Of a DNA stretch of 64,000 bases, positions 17,038 to 26,290 are shown piece by piece (position 1 is the first letter of the stretch; every line of letters starts with the position of its first letter). The notes beneath the pieces were generated by a model. The model was not told the DNA's origin. It searched no databases and worked only from the letters and a program-made list of their open reading frames with translations. The DNA is from Archangium violaceum (GTDB lineage Bacteria; Myxococcota; Myxococcia; Myxococcales; Myxococcaceae), in assembly GCF_016887565.1 (NCBI RefSeq), contig NZ_CP069396.1:12940001-13004000 (forward strand). Direction: 5' to 3'. Made by a program: the position numbers and the translations under genes.

Positions 17038-19293
17038 TCAGAAGGCGGTGCCGTTGGTGCGCTTGCCAGCGGAGGCCGTGAGCGAGGAGAGGGTGTTGTG
17101 CAGCACGAACCCGGCGCCCGCGGTGGCATCCGGGCCGCGGTTCATCGACACGCCATCCGCCGAGGCCAGCGAGCTGGAATAGGTGTGGCTGTCGATGGTG
17201 GCACTGGCCGCGTTCTTCAGGGTGACCGTGTCGGTGGTGTTGGCCAGGTTGAGCGTCCCGGTGGAGGCGCCCACGGCGTTGGACAGGCCCGAGGGGACGC
17301 CGGAGGTCGCGCCGAACACCACCAGCGCCTTGCCGGGAGCCAGCACGGTGCCGGAAGCGAAGGTGTGACGCACGGCCGTGGCGTCCGACAGTGTCCATCC
17401 GCTGATGTCGATGGAAGCGCCGCCCACGTTGACCAGCTCGACGAACTCGCCGGAGGTGGCGGAGCCGGGCTCGTTGGCGAGGATCTCATTGAGGATGACA
17501 CGCGCGGGAGCCGCCGCGCAGGTGAAGCCATCTCCGGTGTAGCCGGGCTTGCAGGCGCACGTGCGCGAGCCGGGGATGTTGGTGCAGGTGGCGTTCTCGC
17601 TGCACCCGCCATTGTTGTACCCGCACTCGTCGAGGTCGGCGATGACGTACTCCCTGCTGCCGGAGGTGGAGAACGTCTCGCTGGGAAGGGGCGTCTGCAC
17701 GTAGCCGGATCCCGAAGCGGGCGTGAGTTGCAGGGAGGAGTAGGAGCCCGGAATCATCCGCACCGTGAACCGCCCATCCGAGCCGGAGGTGGGCGACAGG
17801 TAGTTGCTGCCGTCCGTGCTGGACCCGTAGCCCGACAGCTGGGCACCGGCGACGGGCTGGCCCAGGGTGTTGAGGACACGGCCATCGAGCAGGATGTCGG
17901 AGAGCGTCAGGTGGAGCGTGGTGCTGGTGTTGACGGCGTAGGACTGCACCACGCGCTGCGAGCCATAGAAGCCCGGCGAGGTGAACTGGACGCTGAAGTT
18001 GTAGGTGCCAGGGCTCAGGTTCAGCGAGTACTGGCCCAGCGAATCCGCGGTGGTGTACTGCGAGGGCCCCCACGAGGAGGACATGGCGGACACCGTCACC
18101 CCGGACGCCACGCTGCCATCGGCGAACCGCACCTGCCCGCCGAGGCTGACCGCGCTGGTGAGGACGAAGTCCCGCGAGGTGGAGACGGAGAACGTCTCGC
18201 CGGGCAGCGAGGTGATGGCATAGGGGCTGCCCGTGGGAGGCGTGAGCTGCAGCGAGGAATAGGAGCCCGGCACCATCCGCACCGTGAACCGCCCGTCCGA
18301 GCCGGAGGTGGGCGACAGGTAGTTGCTGCCGTCCGTACTGGACCCGTAGCCCGACAGCTGGACACCGGCGACGGGCTGGCCACTGGCGTTGAGAACACGG
18401 CCGCTGAGCAGGATGTCGGAGAGCGTCAGGTTGAGCGTGGTGCTGGCGCTGACGGTGTAGGACTGCACCACGCGCTGCGAGCCATAGAAGCCCGGCGAGG
18501 TGAACTGGACACTGATGTTGTAGGTACCAGGGGCCAGGTTCAGCGAGTACGCGCCCAGGGCATCCGAGGTGGTGTACTGCGAGGAGCCGCTCGTGGTGGA
18601 GCTGGCGGACACCGTCGCTCCGGATACCACGCCGCCATCGGCGAACTTCACCTGCCCGCTGAGTCTGACCGCGTTGGTGAGGACGAAGTCCCGCGAGGTG
18701 GAGACGGAGAATGTCTCGCCCGGTAGGGAGGTCACGGCATAGGGGCTGCCCGTGGGAGGCGTGAGTTGCAGGGAGGAATAGGAGCCCGGCACCATCCGCA
18801 CCGTGAACCGCCCATCCGAGCCCGAGGTGGGCGACAGGTAGTTGCTGCCGTCCGTGCTGGACCCGTAGCCCGACAGCTGGACACCGGCAACGGGCTGGCC
18901 ACTGGCGTTGAGGACGCGGCCATTGAGCAGGATGTCGGAGAGCGTCAGGTTGAGCGTGGTGCTGGTGTTGAACGTGTGAGACTGCACCACCCGCTGCGAG
19001 CCATAGAAGCCGGGCGAGGTGAACTGGACGCTGATGTTGTAGGTGCCGGGGATCAGGTTCAGCACGTACAGGCCCGACGCATCCGAGGTGGTGTATTGCG
19101 AGGAGCCACTCGTGGTGGAGCTGGCGGACACCGTCGCTCCGGACACCACGCTGCCATCGGCGAACTTCACCTGCCCGCTGAGGGCAACCTGCGCCCAGGC
19201 GGAGCCGGGCAGGCACAACAGGACCAGGGCCACGAGGGCCATTGGGTAGACAGAAACAGTGCGCTGGGACTTCACGGTATGGGCAGCCTCCAT
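17038..19293 (-). CDS. Secreted protein with three long carboxypeptidase-regulatory-like repeats, EGF and lamin-tail domains
   Basis: A 751-residue exported protein. A signal peptide covers about residues 1-34 ([21 protein letters not shown]). Three copies of a 173-residue unit follow; each seems to hold two Ig/prealbumin-like carboxypeptidase regulatory folds ([40 protein letters not shown]). Next comes a calcium-binding-type EGF domain ([20 protein letters not shown]) and a C-terminal lamin-tail domain ([20 protein letters not shown]). It should be a surface or matrix adhesive protein. The start at 19293 is chosen; an in-frame ATG at 19320 is an alternative, and neither has a strong ribosome site. 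The repeats are nearly identical at DNA level. Confidence 0.85.
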   Translation of the reverse strand: MEAAHTVKSQRTVSVYPMALVALVLLCLPGSAWAQVALSGQVKFADGSVVSGATVSASSTTSGSSQYTTSDASGLYVLNLIPGTYNISVQFTSPGFYGSQRVVQSHTFNTSTTLNLTLSDILLNGRVLNASGQPVAGVQLSGYGSSTDGSNYLSPTSGSDGRFTVRMVPGSYSSLQLTPPTGSPYAVTSLPGETFSVSTSRDFVLTNAVRLSGQVKFADGGVVSGATVSASSTTSGSSQYTTSDALGAYSLNLAPGTYNISVQFTSPGFYGSQRVVQSYTVSASTTLNLTLSDILLSGRVLNASGQPVAGVQLSGYGSSTDGSNYLSPTSGSDGRFTVRMVPGSYSSLQLTPPTGSPYAITSLPGETFSVSTSRDFVLTSAVSLGGQVRFADGSVASGVTVSAMSSSWGPSQYTTADSLGQYSLNLSPGTYNFSVQFTSPGFYGSQRVVQSYAVNTSTTLHLTLSDILLDGRVLNTLGQPVAGAQLSGYGSSTDGSNYLSPTSGSDGRFTVRMIPGSYSSLQLTPASGSGYVQTPLPSETFSTSGSREYVIADLDECGYNNGGCSENATCTNIPGSRTCACKPGYTGDGFTCAAAPARVILNEILANEPGSATSGEFVELVNVGGASIDISGWTLSDATAVRHTFASGTVLAPGKALVVFGATSGVPSGLSNAVGASTGTLNLANTTDTVTLKNAASATIDSHTYSSSLASADGVSMNRGPDATAGAGFVLHNTLSSLTASAGKRTNGTAF

Positions 19294-19324
19294 GGCGCGT
19301 CGGCGCCAAGGCCATGACATTCCT

Positions 19325-19347
19325 GCAAAACCGTTTTTACGGTTTGC
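19325..19347. promoter_or_regulatory. 5'-leader hairpin of the repeat-protein gene
   Basis: An inverted repeat (plus strand GCAAAACCGT and ACGGTTTGC around three T) lies just upstream of the two candidate start codons of the minus-strand repeat-protein gene. In the mRNA it would place a stable stem at the ribosome entry zone. I compared the leader with the c-di-GMP riboswitch pattern and it does not fit well enough to name it. Confidence 0.4.
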
Positions 19348-19423
19348 ACGGAGACGCCAAGCACTGTCGGGAAGACGCCAGCCGTTGGCCTCGTCCCCTG
19401 CTGTCCGGACCGCCCCACGAGCG

Positions 19424-19738
19424 CTAGAGCTCCTCCTGCGCCTCGGCCTCTCCGGCCTCAGGCTCCTCGGAGGCGGCACCAGGTTCCTCGGCGGGCGTTT
19501 CCGGCTCGGCCCGCGCATCCGCGACCTCCTCCTGCGGGTCCTCCTCGACCGGCTCCTCGCCTTTGAAGGAGAGCACCACGCCCATGAGGATGAAGAGGAA
19601 GCCGGACACGTACGCCGCCACGCGCGAGGCCATCCCGACCTTGGGAATCTTGAGCTCCCTCACCTCGAGCCCGCCCCCCACGATGCCCGTCAGCACCAGG
19701 AGCGCGCCCAACCCGCACATCAACACTTCAACCGTCAT
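19424..19738 (-). CDS. Small two-helix membrane protein with acidic tail
   Basis: A 104-residue protein, not assigned to a family. Two hydrophobic segments ([19 protein letters not shown], residues ~5-23, and [19 protein letters not shown], ~40-58) are followed by a ~45-residue tail made almost wholly of Glu, Ala and Pro. It is probably an inner-membrane hairpin with an acidic cytoplasmic or periplasmic tail. The start at 19738 has GGGGAC upstream. It stands divergent from the antiporter gene and upstream of the repeat-protein gene on the same strand. Confidence 0.7.
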   Translation of the reverse strand: MTVEVLMCGLGALLVLTGIVGGGLEVRELKIPKVGMASRVAAYVSGFLFILMGVVLSFKGEEPVEEDPQEEVADARAEPETPAEEPGAASEEPEAGEAEAQEEL

Positions 19739-19943
19739 GGATGTCCCCGAGGCCAGTCACGCCTTCGTCCACCAGGACGATGGGGACGCGCGTCCGTGAC
19801 ACGCTCACAATCCCGCGCACCCGCCTCTCCCCTTGGGAGCAACAGAGGAGAAAGCCCCTGGGTTGACGCACTCCGTCATGGATTGGTAAGCGCCTACTCA
19901 ACAGACTGTCGAGCAAGAACCCGCCCACCCGCCGGGAGGCTCC

Positions 19944-21224
19944 ATGCATCACCCCCTCACCCTCAGCGCGGTCAGTCTGCTGCTCGTGCAATGCATCACC
20001 ATCATCGGGGTGTCCCGGCTGCTGGGCCGGGGCATGCGCAAGCTGGGGCAGCCGCTGGTCATCGCCGAGGTGCTCGCGGGCATCCTGCTGGGGCCCTCGC
20101 TGCTGGGGTGGGTGGCCCCCGGAGTCATGGAGGTGCTCTTTCCCGCCAGCTCCATGCCGGTGCTCAAGATGCTCAGCCAGGTGGGGCTCATCCTCTTCAT
20201 GTTCCTCATCGGACTGGAGTTGGATCCCAAGCTGCTCGAGGGCAAGGGACACGCATCGATCATCATCAGTCACACGAGCATCGTGGTGCCCTTCGCGCTG
20301 GGTTCCGGAGCGGCGCTATGGCTCTACCCGCGGCTGAGCGACCCGTCCGTCTCCTTCACCTCCTTCCTGCTCTTCATGGGCGTGGCCATGAGCATCACCG
20401 CCTTCCCGGTGCTCGCGCGCATCCTCACCGAGCGGCGGCTGCTCAACACCCGGGTGGGGGCGCTCGCCATCACCTGCGCGGCGGTGGACGACGTGACGGC
20501 GTGGTGCCTGCTGGCCTTCGTCGTCTCCATCGTGCGGGCCGCGGACGTGGCGCACGCGGCGTTGAGCACGCTCATCACCCTGCTCTACATCGCCTTCATG
20601 CTGTGCGTGGTGCGGCCCTTCCTGGCGAGGCTGGGCAGGCGCGTGGCCAGCCGCGAGGGCCTCAACCAGAACGTGATGGCCCTCACCCTCCTGCTGCTGC
20701 TGGCCTCGAGCCTCGTCACGGAGCTCATCGGCGTCCACGCGCTCTTCGGCGCCTTCCTCTTCGGGGCCATCATCCCCAAGGAGGGCGGACTGGCCAGGGC
20801 GCTGGCGGAGAGGCTCGAGGACGTGGCGGTGGTGCTGCTGCTGCCCCTCTTCTTCGCCTTCAGCGGCCTGCGCACCCAGGTGGGGCTGCTCAACACGGGA
20901 GGCCACTGGGCGCTGTGCGGCCTCATCATCCTCCTGGCGTGCGTGGGCAAGTTCGGCGGCGGCACGGTGGCCGCGCGCCTCACGGGGCTGCGCTGGCGCG
21001 AGGCCAGCGCGGTGGGCATCCTGATGAACACGCGCGGGCTGATGGAGCTCATCGTGCTCAACATCGGCCTGGACCTGGGCGTCATCTCCCCCACCCTCTT
21101 CACCATGATGGTGGTGATGGCGCTGGTGACGACGTTCCTCACCACGCCCATCCTGCGCCTGCTCCATCCTCTCGGGGGAGCAGAGGAGGCCGCGCCGGCT
21201 CCCGCACGAGGCACCCCCTCCTGA
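19944..21224 (+). CDS. CPA2-type monovalent cation/proton antiporter
   Basis: A 426-residue membrane protein of the Na+/H+ or K+/H+ exchanger family (Kef-type core). Around 12 hydrophobic segments are visible, with IAEVLAGILLGPSLLG, LFMFLIGLELDPKLL, SITAFPVLARIL, TCAAVDDVTAWCLLA (the paired acidic transport site), HALFGAFLFGAIIPK, LPLFFAFSGLRT and NTRGLMELIVLNIG all in family order. There is no C-terminal TrkA-N domain, unlike KefB/C. It should exchange Na+ or K+ for protons at the inner membrane. GGGAGG precedes the ATG by 4 nt. It converges on thiE with a 9-nt gap. Confidence 0.92.
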   Translation: MHHPLTLSAVSLLLVQCITIIGVSRLLGRGMRKLGQPLVIAEVLAGILLGPSLLGWVAPGVMEVLFPASSMPVLKMLSQVGLILFMFLIGLELDPKLLEGKGHASIIISHTSIVVPFALGSGAALWLYPRLSDPSVSFTSFLLFMGVAMSITAFPVLARILTERRLLNTRVGALAITCAAVDDVTAWCLLAFVVSIVRAADVAHAALSTLITLLYIAFMLCVVRPFLARLGRRVASREGLNQNVMALTLLLLLASSLVTELIGVHALFGAFLFGAIIPKEGGLARALAERLEDVAVVLLLPLFFAFSGLRTQVGLLNTGGHWALCGLIILLACVGKFGGGTVAARLTGLRWREASAVGILMNTRGLMELIVLNIGLDLGVISPTLFTMMVVMALVTTFLTTPILRLLHPLGGAEEAAPAPARGTPS

Positions 21225-21233
21225 AGGAGCCCC

Positions 21234-21896
21234 TCAGGGAGTGGGACGCCTCGAGCCGGGCCGTCCCTGCCGGACGGCCCTGGCGAGGGTGCTCGCGGCC
21301 ACCTCGCAGTCGTCCGCGGAGCAGATGGCGGACACCACCGAGACGCCGTCCGCCCCCGCGGCGATGACGGCCGCGGCGTTGGCGGGGGTGATGCCACCGA
21401 TGGCGACGACCGGGACGGACAGCTGGCGCCGCAAGCGGGCGAAGTCCTCCAACCCGAGCGCCGGGGTGGCGTCCGCCTTGGAGGTGGTGGGGAAGAGAGG
21501 TCCCACGCCGGCGTAGTCCACCACGGAGGGGTCCAACGTCGGCAGGTCTCCCGGCCCGGTGATGGAGAGCCCCACCAGCGCGTCGGGCCCCATCAGGCGT
21601 CTGGCCACCTCGGGCGGCAGGTCGCCCTGTCCCACGTGGACACCGTCCGCGCCCAGCGCCAGCGCCAGGTCCACCCGGTCATTGACGATGAGCGGCACTC
21701 CGAGCGGCCGGAGCCGTTGCAGCAACACCCGGCCCAGCTCCAGCGTCTCGCGCGCCGGGGCGTCCTTCTCGCGCAGCTGCACCACGGTGACACCGCCCCT
21801 CACGGCGGCGAGCACCACGTCCACCAGCTCGCGCCCGCGAGACAGGGTACGGTCGGTGACGAGGTAGACGGACAGGTCGGGCACGCGGCGGGGCAT
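21234..21896 (-). CDS. thiE: Thiamine-phosphate synthase
   Basis: A 220-residue TIM-barrel enzyme that joins HMP-PP and the thiazole phosphate to give thiamine monophosphate. Motifs: SVYLVTDRTL, VVQLREKDAPARE, LIVNDRVDLALALGADGVHV, GQGDLP, GLSITGP, YAGVGPLFPTTSK, PVVAIGGITPANA and AAGADGVSVVSAI. The start at 21896 is preceded by AGGAGA; the frame upstream overlaps thiM and is not coding. It sits 11 nt behind thiM, so the two form a thiamine salvage operon. No thiD is visible beside it, so HMP phosphorylation must be encoded elsewhere. Confidence 0.96.
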   Translation of the reverse strand: MPRRVPDLSVYLVTDRTLSRGRELVDVVLAAVRGGVTVVQLREKDAPARETLELGRVLLQRLRPLGVPLIVNDRVDLALALGADGVHVGQGDLPPEVARRLMGPDALVGLSITGPGDLPTLDPSVVDYAGVGPLFPTTSKADATPALGLEDFARLRRQLSVPVVAIGGITPANAAAVIAAGADGVSVVSAICSADDCEVAASTLARAVRQGRPGSRRPTP

Positions 21897-21907
21897 GGCG
21901 GGTCTCC

Positions 21908-22726
21908 TCAGCGCACGCGGGCACGGGCCCGCACGGTGGCCTCGTCCAGCGTGTAGAGCACGTCCAGCAGGTGCACCTGCAACGAACCGGGTCCCCTGGA
22001 CTGCTCGGCGGCGAGCTCGCCCGCGAGCCCCAGCACGGAGAGGGCGTGCGCGGCGGCCAGCACCGCGTCGGGCTCCACGGCCAGGAAGGCGCCCACGAGC
22101 GCGGACGCCGTGCACCCCATGCCCGTCACCCGGGGCATGAGCGGGTGACCATTGTCCACCGCCACCACACGGGAGCCGTCGGTGATGAAGTCCGTCTGGC
22201 CGGTGACGGCCACCACGGTGCCCAGGCTGGAGGCCAGCCGCCGTGCCGCCTCGAGCGAGTCCTCGGAGGACTGGGTGCTGTCCACACCGCGCGTGGCCCC
22301 CGCCTCACCGGCCACCGCGAGCACCTCCGAGGCATTGCCGCGGATGACGGCCGGAGCCTGGCGCGCCAGCTCGGCCGCGGTGGCGGTGCGGTAGCGCGTG
22401 GCCCCAGCGCCCACCGGATCCAACACCCAGGGCACCCGCGAGCGGCGCGCGGATTGGATGGCCAGATGCATGCCCTCCACCCACTGCGGCGAGAGGGTGC
22501 CGATGTTCACCACCAGCGCCTGCGAGATGGCCGCGAAGTCCGCCACCTCCTCCCGCGCGTGAACCATGGCGGGCGAGGCCCCCACGGCGAGCAGGGCGTT
22601 GGCCGTGTTGTTCATCACGACGTAGTTGGTGATGTTGTGCACGAGCGGAGACCGCTCCCGCACCCGCCTCAACGACTCCCACACGCCTGCGCTCAGATCC
22701 ACCGAGGGTTCCTCCTGGCGCGTCAT
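21908..22726 (-). CDS. thiM: Hydroxyethylthiazole kinase
   Basis: A 272-residue ribokinase-like enzyme that phosphorylates 4-methyl-5-(2-hydroxyethyl)thiazole for thiamine salvage. Motifs: PLVHNITNYVVMNNTANALL, GASPAM, LVVNIGTL, PWVLDPVGAGATRYR, VIRGNASEV, VVAVTGQTDFITDG and VTGMGCTASALVGAF with the catalytic Cys loop. It is the first gene of the thiM-thiE operon. I looked for a TPP riboswitch in the short leader and saw no matching CUGAGA/ACCCU core, so control may be by promoter only. Confidence 0.95.
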   Translation of the reverse strand: MTRQEEPSVDLSAGVWESLRRVRERSPLVHNITNYVVMNNTANALLAVGASPAMVHAREEVADFAAISQALVVNIGTLSPQWVEGMHLAIQSARRSRVPWVLDPVGAGATRYRTATAAELARQAPAVIRGNASEVLAVAGEAGATRGVDSTQSSEDSLEAARRLASSLGTVVAVTGQTDFITDGSRVVAVDNGHPLMPRVTGMGCTASALVGAFLAVEPDAVLAAAHALSVLGLAGELAAEQSRGPGSLQVHLLDVLYTLDEATVRARARVR

Positions 22727-22841
22727 CTAGCACCATCGCGCCAGGAGCAAGAGTGGGAACCTCCGCGAGGCCACACCGCGAGTCGCGGATACGGTAATGC
22801 TCCCGCACCCTTGTTCCGGGTCCCTGCCCGAGGAGGCTCCC

Positions 22842-23813
22842 GTGCCCCATCTCCGTCTCGTTGCCGTCACACTCGTCCTGCTGTTGGGCCAGACCGCGCG
22901 CGTGCTGGCCGCCGAGCCACCGAAGGCGGAGAAGCAGCGCATCACCGCGGCCTCGGGGGTGAAGCTGCGCGCCACGCCTGGCGCTGGCGGGCAGGAGGTC
23001 GCCCGGCTCTTCATCGGCACGGAGGTGCGCGAGCTCGAGCGCTCCGAGCGGCAGGAGACGGTGGGGGGAAAGACGGACCACTGGTACCGCGTCGCCACGC
23101 CCGAGGGTCAGGAGGGCTGGGTCTTCGGCGCCTTCGTCCCGCCCTTCGAGCCGGAGCAGAGGGTCAAGACCTATGTGGAGATCGCCAACCAGCGCATGGC
23201 GGACGAGAAGGCGCCCTTCGTGGACCGTGCGGACCTAGCCAACTTCCTGAAGCGCGTGGTGGAGAAGGAGTCCGACAAGGCGAGCGCGGCGCGATTGGAG
23301 CTGGTGCGGTGGCGCGCGGTGCGCTGGGCGCTGGAGGCCATCAGCTCGGAGGTGCCCAAGGCGACGTACGAGCCCTGGGCGAAGCGCCAGGGCGAGGCGC
23401 TGGTGTACAGCGAGCTGTCGGGGGAGTGGCTCGTGAAGACGAGTGTCCTGTGGAAGCTCGAGGAGAAGTACCGGGGCCTGCCCGAGGCCGAGGCCTTCGC
23501 CTGGGATGCGGCGACGGCGCCCACCCAGGGCGAGTGCGAGGGGTATGTGCCGTGCAGCCTGAACATGATCAACACAGCGGAGGGCGAGTACCTGCGGCGC
23601 TACCCCAGCGGGCCGCATGCGGAGGAGGCCCTGAAGAATATCTCGGAGGCGCTGACCATCGACGAATCCATCACCGAGCTCGACAAGGACGGACGCGCCG
23701 AGTTGCACAAGGAGCTGAAGGCGCTGGAGGGGGCGGTCGCCAAGGTGAAGCCCGAGCAGAAGAAGAAGATCCTGGAGCAGATGAAGGCCATGCGGAAGGC
23801 CACGGGCGGCTGA
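22842..23813 (+). CDS. Secreted SH3-domain (SH3b-type) protein
   Basis: A 323-residue exported protein. Starting at the GTG at 22842, which has AGGAGG 5 nt upstream, residues 1-24 form a signal peptide (LRLVAVTLVLLLGQTARVLA). Residues ~30-95 fit a bacterial SH3 domain (SGVKLRATPGAGGQEVARLF, HWYRVATPEGQEGWVFGAFV), usually a cell-wall or protein binding module. The remaining ~220 residues are helical and charged, with a small Cys pair (GECEGYVPCSLNM), and end in a Lys-rich helix. No enzyme motif is seen. Its stop lies 5 nt from that of the convergent immunity gene. Confidence 0.8.
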   Translation: MPHLRLVAVTLVLLLGQTARVLAAEPPKAEKQRITAASGVKLRATPGAGGQEVARLFIGTEVRELERSERQETVGGKTDHWYRVATPEGQEGWVFGAFVPPFEPEQRVKTYVEIANQRMADEKAPFVDRADLANFLKRVVEKESDKASAARLELVRWRAVRWALEAISSEVPKATYEPWAKRQGEALVYSELSGEWLVKTSVLWKLEEKYRGLPEAEAFAWDAATAPTQGECEGYVPCSLNMINTAEGEYLRRYPSGPHAEEALKNISEALTIDESITELDKDGRAELHKELKALEGAVAKVKPEQKKKILEQMKAMRKATGG

Positions 23814-23818
23814 CGGCG

Positions 23819-24082
23819 TCATCCGCTGATCTGACGACGTACCCAGGGGCTACCCACATCGTGGCGCTCCGCTTCCCAGCCTTGTTGCAGCACCAAGACT
23901 TCGACAAGGCTGGGATCCCGCTCGACCAGGTGGTTCAAGCCAACCACTCGCGGCCCATCACCGGGTTCATGCTCTTCCCCGCAGAGGAACTGCCAGTCGC
24001 CGTCCTCATGCGCGACCAACCGGATGGGCCGGCTACCGTCGAACACATGGCAGCACACGAATGCGGCACGTTCGCGATTCAA
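23819..24082 (-). CDS. Probable immunity protein for the HNH lipoprotein toxin
   Basis: An 87-residue cytoplasmic protein with FVCCHVFDGSRPIRLVAHED, GDWQFLCGEEHEPGD and VVGLNHLVERDPSL. I do not recognise a named family. It starts at a TTG with GGAG 7 nt upstream. It lies 27 nt downstream of the HNH-nuclease lipoprotein gene on the same strand, the place where SitI-type and other polymorphic-toxin immunity genes sit. The role is inferred from position, small size and lack of export signal. The alternative is an unrelated small protein. Confidence 0.7.
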   Translation of the reverse strand: MNRERAAFVCCHVFDGSRPIRLVAHEDGDWQFLCGEEHEPGDGPRVVGLNHLVERDPSLVEVLVLQQGWEAERHDVGSPWVRRQISG

Positions 24083-24109
24083 GATCAGCTCCAGGTCGTT
24101 GCTCTTGAA

Positions 24110-25375
24110 CTAACGTTCTTTTGGAGGAACCCAGTCAACATCCACCTCCCTGGCTCCTTTCTCGCGGTTACACGCTCGGCAGGAAGGAGCCAGATTCTCG
24201 GCTGAAGAGGAGCCACCTTTGATGTACGGCTTTCGATGATCCGCCTCATAGGATTTCGACTGCCCCGACTCTCTTACCAGTTCTTCGTCGCAGTACTCAC
24301 AGCGCGCTCGGCCCGTTGTATCCTGGCTCTTATCGTAAGCCGCGTCGCGGTCTGCCTTGCTGAATCGACGTGGTCCCCGCGCATCCGACGTCATGGCCAC
24401 TGCACCCGGAGCCAGGGTGAGGGTCAGGTTTTCGGCGGATACGGCAACCGTCTGCACCTCCCCCAGTGCCACGAGACGGATACCCACTTGCGTCTCCGCC
24501 TGCGCCGCCGCTTGTATCGAGCCAGGAAGCTTCGGCACCTTCGCCGCCAGACCTGGCGCAGTGTTACCAATGGCTGCCATGGTCAGCATGGCGAACGCTC
24601 GCGCCGCGTTCTGGCCCATGACCTTGCCGTAGCGCTCACCCGCCTTGCGTAATTCGTCGAACGTCGTGGCCCGGTCCGCATCCTCCATCAGCCGCTTGAA
24701 CCCCACGATGAGGCCCCAGAAGGTATCGACCCCCACATAGGAAATGAGCGTGGCGGTCATCACAGCAGCGAGGCCCTTGGAGACGGTCACGTCGGGAATC
24801 GAGAGGAGGACCATGTACGTGGTCCAGGTCCAGGGAACCGCCGCCACCATGGCATGAGGGTCGGCCATGTCCTTGAACGCCTCCAACATCTCGTCCAGCA
24901 CGACACCTTTGGCGAGGGCCATGGCCAGAGCGAATCGGCCGTCCCCATTGACGATGGAGCTTTCCATCAACAGGCGCAGACAGTCCCCGGGCCTGCCGGT
25001 GCGCTCGCACCAGCGCAGGTAGGCGCGCGTCAACTCCACTTCCGCTGCCGTCGACCCCCCCGCCAGGTGTTCGCCAGGCCCGAGTGGAGTGAGGTGGGAA
25101 CCGCGTATCTCGTACGTGTATGAACCGCTGCGCGCATCCACCTCGAACAGTTGCCGGGCGGCCTCTTGAGGCCGAGAGGGAAGTCGCGCGTCCTGGGCAA
25201 GCTTCGCCATGGATTCCTCGAACTCGACATCGTCCACTTCCACCGGCTCGGCGGTCGAACGCGGGGTGAAGACAAGGGTGTCGGTCCGGCCCGTCTCCAG
25301 GCGCACCACCCGAGAGCCAGTACCACACCCAAGAAGGAGCACCAGCAGCAACACGACCGTGCAGTACGGCTTCAT
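24110..25375 (-). CDS. SitA-like lipoprotein polymorphic toxin with HNH nuclease tip
   Basis: A 421-residue protein. A type II signal peptide ends at the lipobox LLLG|C17. Residues ~60-320 are a chassis shared with the toxins at 38166 and 49499: CERTGRPGDC, a charged helix block, two hydrophobic stretches around VSKGLAAVMTATLISYVGVD, then FDELRKAGERYGKVMGQNAA and KLPG. The last ~65 residues are an HNH nuclease with two CxxC zinc pairs (C359EYC and CRAC) and the core DHRKPYIKGG....N..P. Known SitA toxins of Myxococcus are lipoproteins passed between kin by TraA/TraB outer-membrane exchange and kill with C-terminal nucleases; this fits. AGGAGGAG precedes the ATG. The likely immunity gene follows at once. 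Confidence 0.85.
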   Translation of the reverse strand: MKPYCTVVLLLVLLLGCGTGSRVVRLETGRTDTLVFTPRSTAEPVEVDDVEFEESMAKLAQDARLPSRPQEAARQLFEVDARSGSYTYEIRGSHLTPLGPGEHLAGGSTAAEVELTRAYLRWCERTGRPGDCLRLLMESSIVNGDGRFALAMALAKGVVLDEMLEAFKDMADPHAMVAAVPWTWTTYMVLLSIPDVTVSKGLAAVMTATLISYVGVDTFWGLIVGFKRLMEDADRATTFDELRKAGERYGKVMGQNAARAFAMLTMAAIGNTAPGLAAKVPKLPGSIQAAAQAETQVGIRLVALGEVQTVAVSAENLTLTLAPGAVAMTSDARGPRRFSKADRDAAYDKSQDTTGRARCEYCDEELVRESGQSKSYEADHRKPYIKGGSSSAENLAPSCRACNREKGAREVDVDWVPPKER

Positions 25376-25483
25376 GGGAACTCCTCCTGGTTCTGGGCAC
25401 TCCTACCGTGGCCATCCTGGCGTTCTGACCTCTTGTATAAGGAACCTCGGGAACATCAAACCCACCCAGACGGGGCTACTCAC

Positions 25484-26137
25484 ATGAGAACGATTGGACT
25501 CATTGGCGCGGGACACATCGGAAGCGCCCTGGCGAAGCTCGCGATCGACGCGGGCTACGACGTGGTGCTGAGCAACTCACGCGGTCCGGAGACACTCTCC
25601 GGCCTCGTCGCCCAGCTCGGCCCGAAGGCCAGGGCCGGCACGACGCAGGAGGCCGCCAGGGCGGGCGACATCGTCGTGGTCACGATTCCGCTGAAGAACT
25701 ACAAGTCGGTTCCGGTCGAGCCCCTCAAGGGTAAGATCGTGATCGACACCAACAACTACTACCCTCAGCGCGACGGGCAGATCCCCGAGCTCGACTCCGA
25801 GAAGACCACCACCAGCGAGCTGCTGCAGGCTCACCTGCCAGAGTCCAAGGTGGTCAAGGCCTTCAATCACATCTGGTTCGAGCACCTCAAGACGCAGGGG
25901 CAGCCCGCGGGCTCCAAGAATCGCCGGGCGCTGGCGATCTCCGGCAACGACGCCGAGGCCAAGAAGGTCGTCGCCGGGTTGATCGACACGTTCGGTTTCG
26001 ACGTGGTGGATGCCGGCCCGCTGTCGGAGGGCTGGCGCTTCCAGCGCGACCTGCCGGCCTACAACCGCCCCTTCAACGCGCAGGAGATGAAGGTGGCCCT
26101 CGGCGAGGCCAAACGCTACGCCGAGCTCGGGCGTTAG
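25484..26137 (+). CDS. F420-type NADP oxidoreductase / NADPH-dependent reductase
   Basis: A 217-residue Rossmann protein of the NADPH:F420 oxidoreductase (NPDH) group. It opens with the nucleotide-binding motif MRTIGLIGAGHIGSALAKLA, then VVLSNSRGPETL (2'-phosphate-binding Arg region), IVVVTIPLKNY, IVIDTNNYYPQRDG, VVKAFNHIWFEHL, and ends with DAGPLSEGWRFQRDLPAY. Whether it uses F420 or another flavin-type acceptor cannot be told from the sequence. The open frame extends far upstream, but the fold starts exactly at the ATG at 25484. It is divergent from the HNH toxin gene. Confidence 0.85.
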   Translation: MRTIGLIGAGHIGSALAKLAIDAGYDVVLSNSRGPETLSGLVAQLGPKARAGTTQEAARAGDIVVVTIPLKNYKSVPVEPLKGKIVIDTNNYYPQRDGQIPELDSEKTTTSELLQAHLPESKVVKAFNHIWFEHLKTQGQPAGSKNRRALAISGNDAEAKKVVAGLIDTFGFDVVDAGPLSEGWRFQRDLPAYNRPFNAQEMKVALGEAKRYAELGR

Positions 26138-26290
26138 CTGGTGGACGATTGGACGGGGGAGAAGCGGAGGAACGTCGGACATACCTCCTTGGTGGTACGG
26201 AGGAAGCCTCCCTGGGGCTCTTGTGGGGACGTACCTTCTTGACGTTAGGCTCGGGGTGTCTCCGAGCCCCGGTCATGGAGGACACGCGCC

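Noticed and set aside
17440-19200. Regular repeats that might be mistaken for a CRISPR array
   Set aside because: The period is 519 bp, in frame and protein-coding, with no short repeat/spacer structure.
19311-19410. Possible c-di-GMP (GEMM) riboswitch in the repeat-protein leader
   Set aside because: A hairpin and a repeated TGGCGTCT are present, but the conserved GEMM core and tetraloop-receptor pattern cannot be aligned.
22727-22841. Possible TPP riboswitch before thiM
   Set aside because: The leader is short and lacks the CUGAGA and ACCCUGA core elements on the thiM strand.
24110-25375. The HNH protein as a mobile-element homing endonuclease
   Set aside because: It has a lipoprotein signal, the shared toxin chassis and a downstream immunity-like gene, and is not inside an intron or intein.
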